From: Vigna angularis
Lineage: Eukaryota; Streptophyta; Magnoliopsida; Fabales; Fabaceae
Assembly: GCF_016808095.1 (NCBI RefSeq)
Contig: NC_068979.1
Coordinates: 14,206,001 to 14,270,000 of the forward strand
DNA: 64,000 nucleotides
Direction of reading: 5' to 3'
Shown here piece after piece: positions 32,605-42,570 of the stretch; positions within the stretch are counted from its first letter, which is position 1, and every line of letters starts with the position of its first letter. The position numbers and the translations under genes were made by a program. The notes beneath the pieces were generated by a model. It did no database searches. It worked only from the letters and a program-made list of their open reading frames with translations, and was not told the origin of the DNA.

Positions 32605-33706
32605 CAACCCCAAACTTAAAACTTTGCTTGTCCTCAAGCAAACAAAATGTAACTCCATCTCCAACCAATTCATATGATGGTTCACTCATTCAAAATCCTT
32701 TTCTCAAGATAAGTATCAACTTCACTCAAACTTATGACCAAGATTCAATCAAGATGTGCACATACTTTAGTGTTCACAAAGTCATTTAAATTCCAACAAA
32801 TGCTATTTTTCATGAATGATCAATCAATTAAGCATGGATGTTCATGTGCTTATGGAATATTTCCTCACTAGGTACAGTGTTTCACTCAACACACAAGTGT
32901 ATAAGAGGTATAGTGTCTCGCTCATTCACTCCACTATCACAATGTCCCATGAATCAACTTTGCCTTTCATTTTACCACAATCAAAACAATCACAAGCATG
33001 CATCATCAAAAGGACTTTTCACTGGCTTATAATGTGGCTGGGCTAACAAGAAAATTGGTTTTTCTGGATCACAAAATCCTTGAGTTAAGAGAATCATAAC
33101 AACACAATTATTCTTAATTTTCCCAACTTGCCTTTGCATTTGCATTGAGCTTCGCTTTTTCTTTTCTTTTCTTTTCTTTTCTCTTTGCATATTCTTACTT
33201 TTTAGCTCTTAGCTCAATGCTTTTCATGTTTTCCCAACAACCCCAAACTTGAACATTTACCAATACCACACAAGATCTTCTACTTAACTCAAGGTAAAGA
33301 TTTTTCAATCAAAGGTTTCAGTGTATGTTCAAGGCTAAGGGTTCAAAGGATAGAACACAACGTGTTCTCTTTTAGTGGGCTAACTTTATGAATTTGGCCA
33401 ATAAAAAGGGTTCCAACAAACGGCCTTGATCATATGATGCAAAACAAGCAATTGATTCAATCATAGAAAACCTGGGCAAAATCATTCATGCTTTCAAAGT
33501 AATAGCATTCAACAATAACAAAAACTCTAGAGCTCAAAACCTCACATATAAGCTCATTCACATTTGACATACACATCCTGCTTAATCTCACAATCACAAT
33601 CATGATATCCTGCATTTGTTCACAAAGCTTGTGAATCACCTGTATAAGCATTTAATGTGCACATCATCTCAACATCAATCAATCAATAAGCATCATCAAG
33701 CATTAC
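32605..33706 (-). other. E3 3' UTR, distal part
   Basis: No gene. Starts with the PPT motif (minus AAGTTTGGGGTTG, 32606-32618) and has a second copy near 33240. Continues at 42818-42988 across E2. It contains simple TTTTC repeats near 33160-33182. Confidence 0.75.
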
Positions 33707-35023
33707 TGATGGACAAATTTGTAAGCACCAAAATATGATGTCACAAACTTGTTTCACAATCGGCAAGTATGACCGAATCGTTCAAGTAATAAACTTGGTA
33801 AGACCAAGTATCGTTCTTCCCAAAGGACTCACGGCCTAGTTTAGTTGTGTGGTTTGTTGATTAGCTAAGACTTACAAACGAAATAATTGGATTATATTAT
33901 GCAAGACGAAAACTAAACATGTATGCATGAATTGATCAATGGCAAAGACAAAAGATAAACACTTTCAATGGATTATATGAATGAATATGTTGTTGGGGGT
34001 CAATTTCATCTCATCCACTCTCATACATTTTAGGAATTCAACATTCAAATCATCATTGTTAATGCCACTCTCTAAAGTACCATTCTAGATGGCTTCTCCC
34101 TAATCAAATAGTTCATACAATTCCTAGCATTCCTAATGATTAGTTCATGAGTGCAGGAGCTTAACGACAACCAATATAATATTGTCAGTATAATATTGGG
34201 AGAAATTCCCCGGATCTAGACTTCCCCGTACGTGTCCGTATCGACAAAACCAATAATCATGCAATAGAATGAGTTAAACAATGCATGCATTGAGCAAAGA
34301 GGAAAAACCCTAACTAATGATGAAAGAAAGCATAAGTCTTAAATTAAGATGCAAGCATAAATTCCATATATGAGAGCTTCAAGAGATTACATTGATTCCC
34401 CAACAAACATACAAGGTTTAGTTCACCATATTCATGGTGAACCTAGATGAACAATAATGAAAGAATGAAAGATAAAACCCTAGAAAGGTGAAGAGGTAGC
34501 CTGAGCATCCAAGATCCTCCTTCAAAGGGGTGGAAGAGAGAGTGTTTGCCTCGTTTCTGCCAAAGATACTAAACCCTAGGACGTGCAAGCCCTTATATAC
34601 TAATCTAGAGTTACAAAAGATTACAAAAGCCCAAGCCCAAAAAGTGCCGCTCAGCGGTATTTACCGCTCAGCGGTGGTTGCGCGTCTTCTTTCTTCCCCT
34701 CAGCGGCCATTTTGCCCCTCAGCGGTACAAACGTGACTCCTTGAGTGCCGCTCAGCGGTAAATTACCGCTGAGCGGTGCCTTCGACTTCTCTTTTTGCAC
34801 TCTTTCTTGTCTTTTCTAATGTCACTTCTCTCCTTCTTCACTCTTTTCACTAAATTCACCTTAAAACCTGCACAAAAACACTCAAATCAAGCATAAACCT
34901 GTCCAGCTCTCTTATTTCTGAAAATATAGATAAAAGCATTGATTTCAAGCTAGTTTCTAAGTCTAAAGGTTGCTTTTAGTATCAATTTTAAGCATGAAAA
35001 TAACAGTTTTCCAACTGATATCA
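33707..35023 (-). repeat. 3' LTR of E2 (1317 bp)
   Basis: TGATGGACAAATTT at the low end, ...GATATCA at the high end (the 5' LTR has GTTATCA). Next to it is the PPT at 35025-35036. Confidence 0.95.
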
Positions 35024-36294
35024 CAACCCCAAACTTAGAACTTTGCTTGTCCTCAAGCAAACAAAATGTAACTCCATCTCTAACCAATTCATATGATGGT
35101 TCACTCATTCAAAATCCTTTTCTCAAGATAAGTAACAACTTCACTCAAACTTATGACCAAGATTCAATCAAGATGTGCACATGCTTTAGTGTTCACAAAG
35201 TCATTTAAATTCCAACAAATGCTATTTTTCATGAATGATCAATCAATTAAGCATGGATGTTCATGTGCTTATGGAATATTTCCTCACTAGGTAAAGTGTT
35301 TCACTCAACACACAAGTGTATAAGAGGTACAGTGTTTCGCTCATTCACTCTACTATCACAATGTCACATGAATCAACTTTGCCTTTCATTTTACCACAAT
35401 CAAAAACATTCACAAGCATGCATCATCAAAAGGACTTTTCACTGGCTTATAATGTGGCTGGGCTAACAAGAAAATTGGTTTTTCTGGATCACAAAATCCT
35501 TGAGTCAAGAGAATCATAACAACACAATCATCTTATTCATTCCCAACTTGCCTTTTACAATTGCAACTGCATTGAGCTTTACTTCTTTTTCTTTTCTTTT
35601 CTTTTTCTTTGCATATTCTTACTTTTTAGCTCTTAGCTCAATGCTTTTTATGTTTTCCCAATAACCCCAAACTTGAACATTTAACAATACCACATAAGAT
35701 CTTCTACTTAACTCAAGGTAAAGATTTTCAATCAAAGGTTTCAAGTGTATGTTCAAGGCTAAGGGTTCAAAGGATAGAACACAAAGTGTTCTCTTTTAGT
35801 GGGCTAATTTTATGTATTTGGCCAATAAAAAGGGTTTCAACAACACGGCCTTGATCATATGATGCAAAACAAGCAATTGATTCAATCATATAAAACCTGG
35901 GCAAAATCATTCATGCTTTCAAAGTAATAGCATTCAACAATAACAACTCTGGAGCTCAAAACCTCACATATAAGCTCATTCACATTTGACATACACATCC
36001 TGCTTAATTTCACAATCACAATCATGATATAGTGCATTTGTTCACAAAGCTTGTGAATCACCTGTATAAGCATTTAATGTGCACATCATTTCAACATCAA
36101 TCAATCAATAAGCATCATCAAGCATTACTTATCAAACAATCACAGTTAATAGCAAACCATCACACAAACCAGGTTTTCAAAAGAGTACATCAAACCCTAA
36201 TCTAAAAACAAAAACAAATGAGTTCAGAAAACTTAAACCACAAAAGCATAATCATTTGATAGCATTCATCAGTAAATGCTATCTCAGCTCCTCA
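35024..36294 (-). other. E2 3' UTR
   Basis: About 1.27 kb without a gene. PPT motif AACCCCAAACTT (+) at 35025-35036 and an internal copy at 35663-35674. It has TTTTCTTTTC simple repeats near 35585-35610. Equivalent to E1 51720-52942. Confidence 0.75.
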
Positions 36295-37512
36295 TCAGTC
36301 TGAGCTGTCCTCTGTATCTTCCTCTTCCTCCTCATCTTCATCTTCATCAAATGCATCCTCCTCCTCAGCTTCATCTTCTTCCATATCTCTTGCTGAAGCT
36401 TCAGCTTCTCCATGCAATGGTTCTTCTGGCCAAGCTACCACATTATGGAATTCATCCATAGTCCACCTGTGTGCTGGAGGATTATCATACATCCCCACTA
36501 TCATCTCAGCAGTGGCCACCTGCCCTCTGTGAATGGACTGCAACTGAGCACCTATAAGAGACATATACATGTCCCTCATCTGGAATGGTTCTGCTTCATG
36601 TGTATCCACAGACGTCCGGCTCTGTGCTGGCCCTCTACGAGCCTGGCGTGGTGGAACTGGCTGAGCTGCATCCTCACCTCCACAGTACTGTCTATAATAA
36701 GCCTCATCAATAGCTTTTCTTGGCCTCTCAAATGGTGGAACAGAAGTGTCCACCCCAGCTTGCTTGCAAAGGTGAGTGATCAAAGAAGGATGTCCTAGTG
36801 GTGCTTTGTTGTTTGAGGTGTTAGCACATACACTGATTTCATCAGCTATTACCTGCCCAATATTAACATTCAAGTTTCTGATAGCACAGTAGATGAATAG
36901 TGCCCTGCTGAGAGTAATATCTGACACATGTGAACATGGCTGAATGTTGGCATGAGAAAATGCCATCCAATATTTTGCAAGAGGAGTCAAATCCGTCCTC
37001 CTAATATTAACCACTGCGCCAGATCTATTCCTTTGGAAGTGTCCTCCAGGTATACACAGTACTCTCTCAACATCCTCAAAGTCAGCACCTTCCTCCATGC
37101 TAAGAGCAAACTGACATTGCTCACCAGCCCACACAGTATCCAGGAAGTTGTTGATAGAATCAGGATCAAACCTGATAGCATGGCCTCTGACATAGCCCAA
37201 ATAATTCCCAGCTGGATGATCACCAATCTTCTTTGCATTGGTGTAGAATTCCTTGACCACAACTATGTTGGCAGGTGCTGGATAAGTGGCTAGCTTTCCC
37301 CAATCATTCCCTAACACTTGCTCTCCAAATTGAGGAGCAAAGTTAGGTATCATTCCAACCTTTCTCTCCATTAGAAGTCTCCTGTCCTGAACCACCCTAA
37401 AGTGCTTCTCATGTTTCCTAGAAAGGAACCTGCCATTATGGGGCTGCTCTGGTTCCTTTTCCTTTCTCTTGGTTGCCATGGTTTTCAATCTCTTTCCAGA
37501 AGAGGATGCCAT
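36295..37512 (-). CDS. ORF2 of E2: 'putative plant transposon protein'-like
   Basis: 405 codons from ATG 37512 (MASSSGKRLKTMATKRKEKE). The N-terminus is basic and could be a nuclear signal. The middle (LATYPAPANIVVVKEFYTNA, YVRGHAIRFDPDSINNFLDT, LTPLAKYWMAFSHANIQP, LFIYCAIRNLNVNIGQVIAD) resembles the uncharacterised domain that Athila-type elements carry in the env position. The last ~30 residues are mostly D and E. There is no transmembrane segment, so it is not an envelope. The ATG lies 2 nt after a TGCAG acceptor-like site. Function unknown. Confidence 0.85.
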   Translation of the reverse strand: MASSSGKRLKTMATKRKEKEPEQPHNGRFLSRKHEKHFRVVQDRRLLMERKVGMIPNFAPQFGEQVLGNDWGKLATYPAPANIVVVKEFYTNAKKIGDHPAGNYLGYVRGHAIRFDPDSINNFLDTVWAGEQCQFALSMEEGADFEDVERVLCIPGGHFQRNRSGAVVNIRRTDLTPLAKYWMAFSHANIQPCSHVSDITLSRALFIYCAIRNLNVNIGQVIADEISVCANTSNNKAPLGHPSLITHLCKQAGVDTSVPPFERPRKAIDEAYYRQYCGGEDAAQPVPPRQARRGPAQSRTSVDTHEAEPFQMRDMYMSLIGAQLQSIHRGQVATAEMIVGMYDNPPAHRWTMDEFHNVVAWPEEPLHGEAEASARDMEEDEAEEEDAFDEDEDEEEEEDTEDSSD

Positions 37513-37514
37513 TC

Positions 37515-37923
37515 CTGCATTCAAAACACAAACCAAAACCACGGAACATGACGTTAATCATTAGTAAAACACAGAACACAACTCCTTTCGAAGCTAAACC
37601 ACCGCTGAGGGCCAGAATTTCCCCTCAGCGCCACCAGTACCTCACGCAAAACCAGAAAAAACCAAATCTGGCAGAGTGCCGCTCAGCGGTAAATGCCGCT
37701 CAGCGGTGACCTGCAGATTTTTGCAAATCTCGTTTTAAAACTGTCCTAACTCCACCCAAATGCAATTTTCATAATTCCAGTTCATAATCATGCAGTTTAA
37801 TCGGTTCAAACATCAAATATATCATCAAATCATGCATAGAAATCAAAACCCCTAAATATTCATGTTTTGACAATCACATTCAAATTCAAGAACCCTAGAA
37901 TGAACCAAATGCATTTTACTTAC
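37515..37923 (-). other. candidate intron upstream of ORF2 (E2)
   Basis: Minus-strand donor CCCAA|GTAAGT at 37923 and acceptor TTTGTGTTTTGAATGCAG ending at 37515. Both sites are conserved in E3 (44619 and 44218). A pair of CCGCTCAGCGG palindromes (37679 and 37696) lies inside. Splicing would place the ORF2 ATG 2 nt into the next exon. Confidence 0.55.
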
Positions 37924-38199
37924 TTGGGTGGAGATGCTAGATGATATGAGAATGCTTCCAAACTAGAATGCTCTCTTCCAACCCCAAACTTTGATGGCAC
38001 ACTAGTGAAAAAGTGAGTGAAAGAGAGATTTTCTAAAGAGGGAAGAGTGAAGAGATGTGGAAAACCTAAGAGAATGTGTGTGGAAGTGTTTGTGCAGAGA
38101 GAAGCCAGCAAATAAACCCTAAAACGCAGCTTGGGGTATAAGAATACCCTAATGGGCTCGGGTCCCGCTAAGGGGAACTTAAGCCCCTCTGCGATAGTA

Positions 38200-38227
38200 C
38201 CGCTCAGCGGTAATTGCCGCTCAGCGG
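38200..38227. promoter_or_regulatory. paired palindrome CCGCTCAGCGG x2, 17 bp apart (E2 internal)
   Basis: 11-bp palindromes at 38200-38210 and 38217-38227. The same arrangement occurs at 37679/37696 and twice in each LTR (for example 42442/42459 and 42543/42560). Role unknown. Confidence 0.6.
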
Positions 38228-38428
38228 CACTTTCGTGATGTGCCCTTCTCCTTCTTTTCTTGACCTACGTGCCTTCCCTACATGTCCCTCATAGGTTCCC
38301 TGCAATTCAATGTTAAAAATGCTTATGCAAACCCTAACTAAAAATAAACAAAACAGAAACAAACAATCAACTGGGTTGCCTCCCAGGTAGCGCTTGTTTA
38401 ACGTCACGAGCCTGACCCAAAATCCACC

Positions 38429-38568
38429 AACACCCATCAGTAGGTGTTTCAAACTTACCAGCACCCATCAGTAGGTGCAAAATTTCTTACCAACACCCAT
38501 CAGTAGGTGTTACAAACCTAGTATCCTTCAGTAGATACTTAACCACCTAGCATCCTTCAGTAGATGCT
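38429..38568 (-). ncRNA. covarying hairpin cluster (E2 copy)
   Basis: Five hairpins at 38429-38448, 38460-38479, 38492-38511, 38520-38539 and 38549-38568. Stems as read on plus: AACACC/GGTGTT, GCACC/GGTGC, AACACC/GGTGTT, AGTATC/GATACT and AGCATC/GATGCT. Each has an 8-nt loop CWTCAGTA. The cluster is bracketed by two similar blocks containing GGTTGCCTCCCAG (38374 and 38645 regions), which can themselves fold as CTGGG/CCCAG. It sits between gag-protease and ORF2. Confidence 0.75.
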
Positions 38569-38696
38569 AAATTCCACAAAATTATTTACAGAATAATGTT
38601 CACAAATTAAACCAAATCAAAATTAAAAGTTCTTCAATCACTGGGTTGCCTCCCAGCAAGCGCTCTTTTAACGTCATTAGCTTGACCCAATAAAGT

Positions 38697-41114
38697 TCAT
38701 GTTCCATCTTCTTTATAGTTGATGTAGTCTTTCCACCAACTTCTCAACTGCTTCCTTTGGACTGTTTTGGTTCTCCTAGAATGTGGAGACTCTATCTCTA
38801 TCATCTCCTTTTCTTTGAAGCCCTTCACAACCCACAACTTGTTCTTGAGTCTCACAGGTGTGCCAAGTTGGAATTCTCTTTTCTTCCAGTCCCTAGGAAT
38901 CTCCTCTCCTTTTCCAGTTTCTTCTTCATCCTTGGGTACCTGAAACAACAAACAATGGTTACCTGAAACCTCAAGATTTTCATCTTGACTTCTAGTCATG
39001 GGTGCATCTCGAAATGCAGCTTTATAACTAGCCTCTTCCTCCTTTGCTTGTGTTTCATCTTTGAAGACATCCACCACCACTCTCTCCTCTCTGTCTTGGA
39101 GCACCACTATACCTTCATGTACATCAATAACAGCCCTGGCCGTTTTCATAAACGGTCTTCCAAGTATGATAGGTATCTTCTCGGTCTCCATTTTCATCAC
39201 CACAAAGTCTGCTAAAAACTGAAGTTTGCCAACACAAACTATAATATCCTCAGCAATCCCACATGGCTCCTTTGAAGATCCGTCGGCCATTACTAGATTA
39301 ACCTTTACAGGTTTCACTTTAACATTGCCAATTTGCTCCAGTAAAGAATAAGGTATCAAGTTAACACTTGAACCTAAATCAAGGAGAGCTTTCTTCACCT
39401 GTTTCTTCCCTATAGTGCAAGGGATAGAAAAACTACCTGGATCTGGTGCTTTAGGAGGGAATGACTCTTGCTTAACAGTTATACACTCCTTTGCCTCATC
39501 ATCTCTACGTCTTTTCTTTGTAGAGATTTCTTCATTAGATTTAGTGTAAACCGTAATCTGTTGTAGAATCTGCTCCCAAGGTGCATCATTATCCACCATT
39601 TTGAATAATTCTGTGAAGTCTTGATGGATTGGAAAAGGAAAAATGCTTTTGCTCTCTATTTTTCTTCTTTCTTCTGTATCTAACTCAACTTTCTCATCAT
39701 CAACACTCTCTACCACCTTGCACTCTTCTCTGGGGTTAACCTCAGTATTAGCCCCAAAATTTCTGTCGGGTCTTTCTTCCAATCGCTTGATAATCTGACC
39801 CATTTGAATCTCCCAATTCTTTATCGCAGCTTCAGTGCTCTTTTGAGAAGATTCAGTTTTCTGTATAAATTGATTAAGAGTTTCTTCCAACCTTGTTTGC
39901 CTTTCATTAAGCGCAGATAATTGTTGCCACAAGGTTGGTTGCTGCTGCTGCTTGTTATATTGATTTGCTTGCCCAGTTTGTCCTTGGCCAATGCTTGGAT
40001 GTGGTTTCCACCCTTGATTGTAATTCCCTTGGCGGTATGGAAACTGATTAGCCATGAAATTAACATCCTCCACGCCTTCCACTGGCAACGCACATTGACC
40101 ATTGATATGGTCACCTCCACATAGTTCGCATAACTGGGTTTGTACCTGTGCAGCAGATTTCAACTCTTTAGGTAATTGTGCAAGAGTTTTAGTCAGAGTC
40201 TCCAGCTGTTGAGTTAGAATTTTGTTCTGAGCTAGCAAGGCATCATGGGTTTGTAATTGCAGAACCCCTCTTTGTTGCGTAGGGGCTCCTCTCTCACTGT
40301 GTAGCTCATTGTCACTTGTAGCCATATTTTCAATAATGTCAGTTGCTTCCTCTGGAGTCTTCCATTTGATATTGCCTCCAGCTGAGGCATCCAGCATCAT
40401 CTTGGTTTGTGAACCAAGCCCTCCAAGGAAAGTTAGGACTACTTCTTGATCTTCGAAACCATGCGTGGGAGTTTTGCGTAACAAGCTTTTATACCTGTCC
40501 CATGCATGTCCAAGTGACTCCTCCATGCCCTGCTTGAAAGAAGATATCTCTTGCTTGCCTTTGGTCACCTTAGATTGTGGAAAGTACTTGTTCAGAAATT
40601 TAGTAACCACTGCTTCCCACTCTGTGAAACTTTCTTCTGGAAAAGAGTTTAACCAAAGCTTAGCATTGCCCCCCAATGAGAAAGGAAACAAGCTAAGTTT
40701 GATAGCTTCGTCTGGCACCCCATTAATTTTGACCGTGTTGCAGATCTCATTGAAAGTTGTAAGGTGCTCATATGGGCTTTCGTGAGATAACCCATTAAAT
40801 TGATGACTCTTCACCAGTTGAATTAATGCTGGCTTGACCTCCATGTTGGCTGCATTGACTCTAGGTCTAGCTATGCTGTTAAAGTGTTGAGGTCCAGCAA
40901 TATTGGTGTAATCTGCAAGAGTTCTTCTAGCATTGTTATTCTCCATACTTCTTGTGTTGTGAACAGAACCTTGTGGTGATGATTGGAGGAGAGTTTCTGG
41001 AGAAGGGAAAAGTTCTCTGGACGTTCTGATTCTTCTCCTCCTTCTACTCTCGTCTAGCCCTTCAAAGAGTGGTTCTGTTGTTTTCTTGCTTCTAGTCCGA
41101 ATTGCTTCCTGCAT
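38697..41114 (-). CDS. gag-pro: Gag-protease polyprotein of E2
   Basis: 805 codons from ATG 41114 (MQEAIRTRSKK); the two codons before it are not ATG-initiated. Gag core is about residues 100-270 (QFNGLSHESPYEHLTTFNE, SLGGNAKLWLNSFP, TKFLNKYFPQSK). A compact zinc knuckle CELCGGDHINGQC (CX2CX3HX4C) is at about 329-341, then Q/N-rich and charged linkers. The retropepsin-like domain is at about 555-670 with LLDLGSSVNLIP (Asp near 579) and IILGRPFMKTA. The last ~55 residues (LKNKLWVVKGFKEKEMIEIE, RKQLRSWW) resemble the C-terminal GPF/Y-type domain of the G1 integrase. No RT follows. Gag would form particles; the protease would process them. Confidence 0.93.
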   Translation of the reverse strand: MQEAIRTRSKKTTEPLFEGLDESRRRRRIRTSRELFPSPETLLQSSPQGSVHNTRSMENNNARRTLADYTNIAGPQHFNSIARPRVNAANMEVKPALIQLVKSHQFNGLSHESPYEHLTTFNEICNTVKINGVPDEAIKLSLFPFSLGGNAKLWLNSFPEESFTEWEAVVTKFLNKYFPQSKVTKGKQEISSFKQGMEESLGHAWDRYKSLLRKTPTHGFEDQEVVLTFLGGLGSQTKMMLDASAGGNIKWKTPEEATDIIENMATSDNELHSERGAPTQQRGVLQLQTHDALLAQNKILTQQLETLTKTLAQLPKELKSAAQVQTQLCELCGGDHINGQCALPVEGVEDVNFMANQFPYRQGNYNQGWKPHPSIGQGQTGQANQYNKQQQQPTLWQQLSALNERQTRLEETLNQFIQKTESSQKSTEAAIKNWEIQMGQIIKRLEERPDRNFGANTEVNPREECKVVESVDDEKVELDTEERRKIESKSIFPFPIHQDFTELFKMVDNDAPWEQILQQITVYTKSNEEISTKKRRRDDEAKECITVKQESFPPKAPDPGSFSIPCTIGKKQVKKALLDLGSSVNLIPYSLLEQIGNVKVKPVKVNLVMADGSSKEPCGIAEDIIVCVGKLQFLADFVVMKMETEKIPIILGRPFMKTARAVIDVHEGIVVLQDREERVVVDVFKDETQAKEEEASYKAAFRDAPMTRSQDENLEVSGNHCLLFQVPKDEEETGKGEEIPRDWKKREFQLGTPVRLKNKLWVVKGFKEKEMIEIESPHSRRTKTVQRKQLRSWWKDYINYKEDGT

Positions 41115-41477
41115 ACACAAGAAAACAAAACCCTAGAAAAGATTTGTTAGCACAAAAAGATATAGAAGAAGATAAAAACTAAGAAGATAGAAAGATTTAG
41201 AAGATAAAAACAAATAAGATAGAATAAAATAAAACCTAATCTAATAAAATAAAATCTAACCTAAAAAGATAAAATAAAATAAAATAAAATCTAACCTAAC
41301 TAAAAAGATAAAATAAAATAAAATAAGATCTAAACTAACCTAAAAGATAAAAAAAATAAAATCTAACCTAAAAAAATAAAATCAAATAAAATAAAAACAG
41401 AAAAAATAAAAACAGAAATTCAAAATTAAAGTCAAAGATAATCAATAATCACACAAATTAACCAGTTAAACCACGAG
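41115..41477 (-). other. E2 leader, A/T-rich
   Basis: The plus strand shows AAAATAAAAT and ATCTAACCTAA repeats between PBS and gag. A T-rich tract ending TGTATGCAG lies at the gag start and looks like a splice acceptor. Confidence 0.6.
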
Positions 41478-41495
41478 TCCCCGGCAACGGCGCCA
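41478..41495 (-). other. primer binding site, tRNA-Asp type (E2)
   Basis: The plus strand equals the last 18 nt of tRNA-Asp (TCCCCGGCAACGGCGCCA). It lies 6 bp from the LTR. Confidence 0.93.
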
Positions 41496-42385
41496 AAAAC
41501 TTGATGGACAAATTTGTAAGCACCAAAATATGATGTCACAAACTTGTTTCACAATCGGCAAGTATGACCGAATCGTTCAAGTAATAAACTTGGTAAGACC
41601 AAGTATCGTTCTTCCCAAAGGACTCACGGCCTAGTTTAGTTGTGTGGTTTGTTGATTAGCTAAGACTTACAAACGAAATAATTGGATTATATTATGCAAG
41701 ACGAAAACTAAACATGTATGCATGAATTGATCAATGGCAAAGACAAAAGATAAACACTTTCAATGGATTATATGAATGAATATGTTGTTGGGGGTCAATT
41801 TCATCTCATCCACTCTCATACATTTTAGGAATTCAACATTCAAATCATCATTGTTAATGCCACTCTCTAAAGTACCATTCTAGATGGCTTCTCCCTAATC
41901 AAATAGTTCATACAATTCCTAGCATTCCTAATGATTAGTTCATGAGTGCAGGAGCTTAACGACAACCAATATAATATTGTCAGTATAATATTGGGAGAAA
42001 TTCCCCGGATCTAGACTTCCCCGTACGTGTCCGTATCGACAAAACCAATAATCATGCAATAGAATGAGTTAAACAATGCATGCATTGAGCAAAGAGGAAA
42101 AACCCTAACTAATGATGAAAGAAAGCATAAGTCTTAAATTAAGATGCAAGCATAAATTCCATATATGAGAGCTTCAAGAGATTACATTGATTCCCCAACA
42201 AACATACAAGGTTTAGTTCACCATATTCATGGTGAACCTAGATGAACAATAATGAAAGAATGAAAGATAAAACCCTAGAAAGGTGAAGAGGTAGCCTGAG
42301 CATCCAAGATCCTCCTTCAAAGGGGTGGAAGAGAGAGTGTTTGCTTCGTTTCTGCCAAAGATACTAAACCCTAGGACGTGCAAGC

Positions 42386-42394
42386 CCTTATATA
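42386..42394 (-). promoter_or_regulatory. TATA box of E2 5' LTR
   Basis: TATATAAGG on minus, about 425 bp into the LTR and directly downstream of the palindrome cluster; the same in E3 at 48967-48975. Transcription would proceed toward lower coordinates. Confidence 0.6.
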
Positions 42395-42441
42395 CTAATC
42401 TAGAGTTACAAAAGATTACAAAAGCCCAAGCCCAAAAAGTG

Positions 42442-42570
42442 CCGCTCAGCGGTATTTACCGCTCAGCGGTGGTTGCGCGTCTTCTTTCTTCCCCTCAGCG
42501 GCCATTTTGCCCCTCAGCGGTACAAACGTGACTCCTTGAGTGCCGCTCAGCGGTAATTTCCGCTGAGCGG
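42442..42570. promoter_or_regulatory. CCGCTSAGCGG palindrome cluster in E2 U3
   Basis: Full palindromes at 42442-42452, 42459-42469, 42543-42553 and 42560-42570, with CCCCTCAGCGG half sites at 42491 and 42510. The two outer pairs have the same 17-bp spacing. In the E3 and E2 3' copies the last pair forms a near-perfect 29-bp palindrome. Located just upstream of the TATA box. Confidence 0.65.

Noticed and set aside
32816..33046. small ORFs in the A-family 3' UTR (also 35257-35519)
   Set aside because: Short, not consistently maintained among A0, E1, E2 and E3, and without recognisable features.
36295..37512. envelope protein
   Set aside because: It is in the env position, but no signal peptide or transmembrane segment is visible; the acidic tail and basic N-terminus suggest a soluble or nuclear protein.
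41478..41495. tRNA-Asp gene
   Set aside because: Only the last 18 nt match; there is no cloverleaf upstream. It is the retroelement primer binding site next to an LTR.
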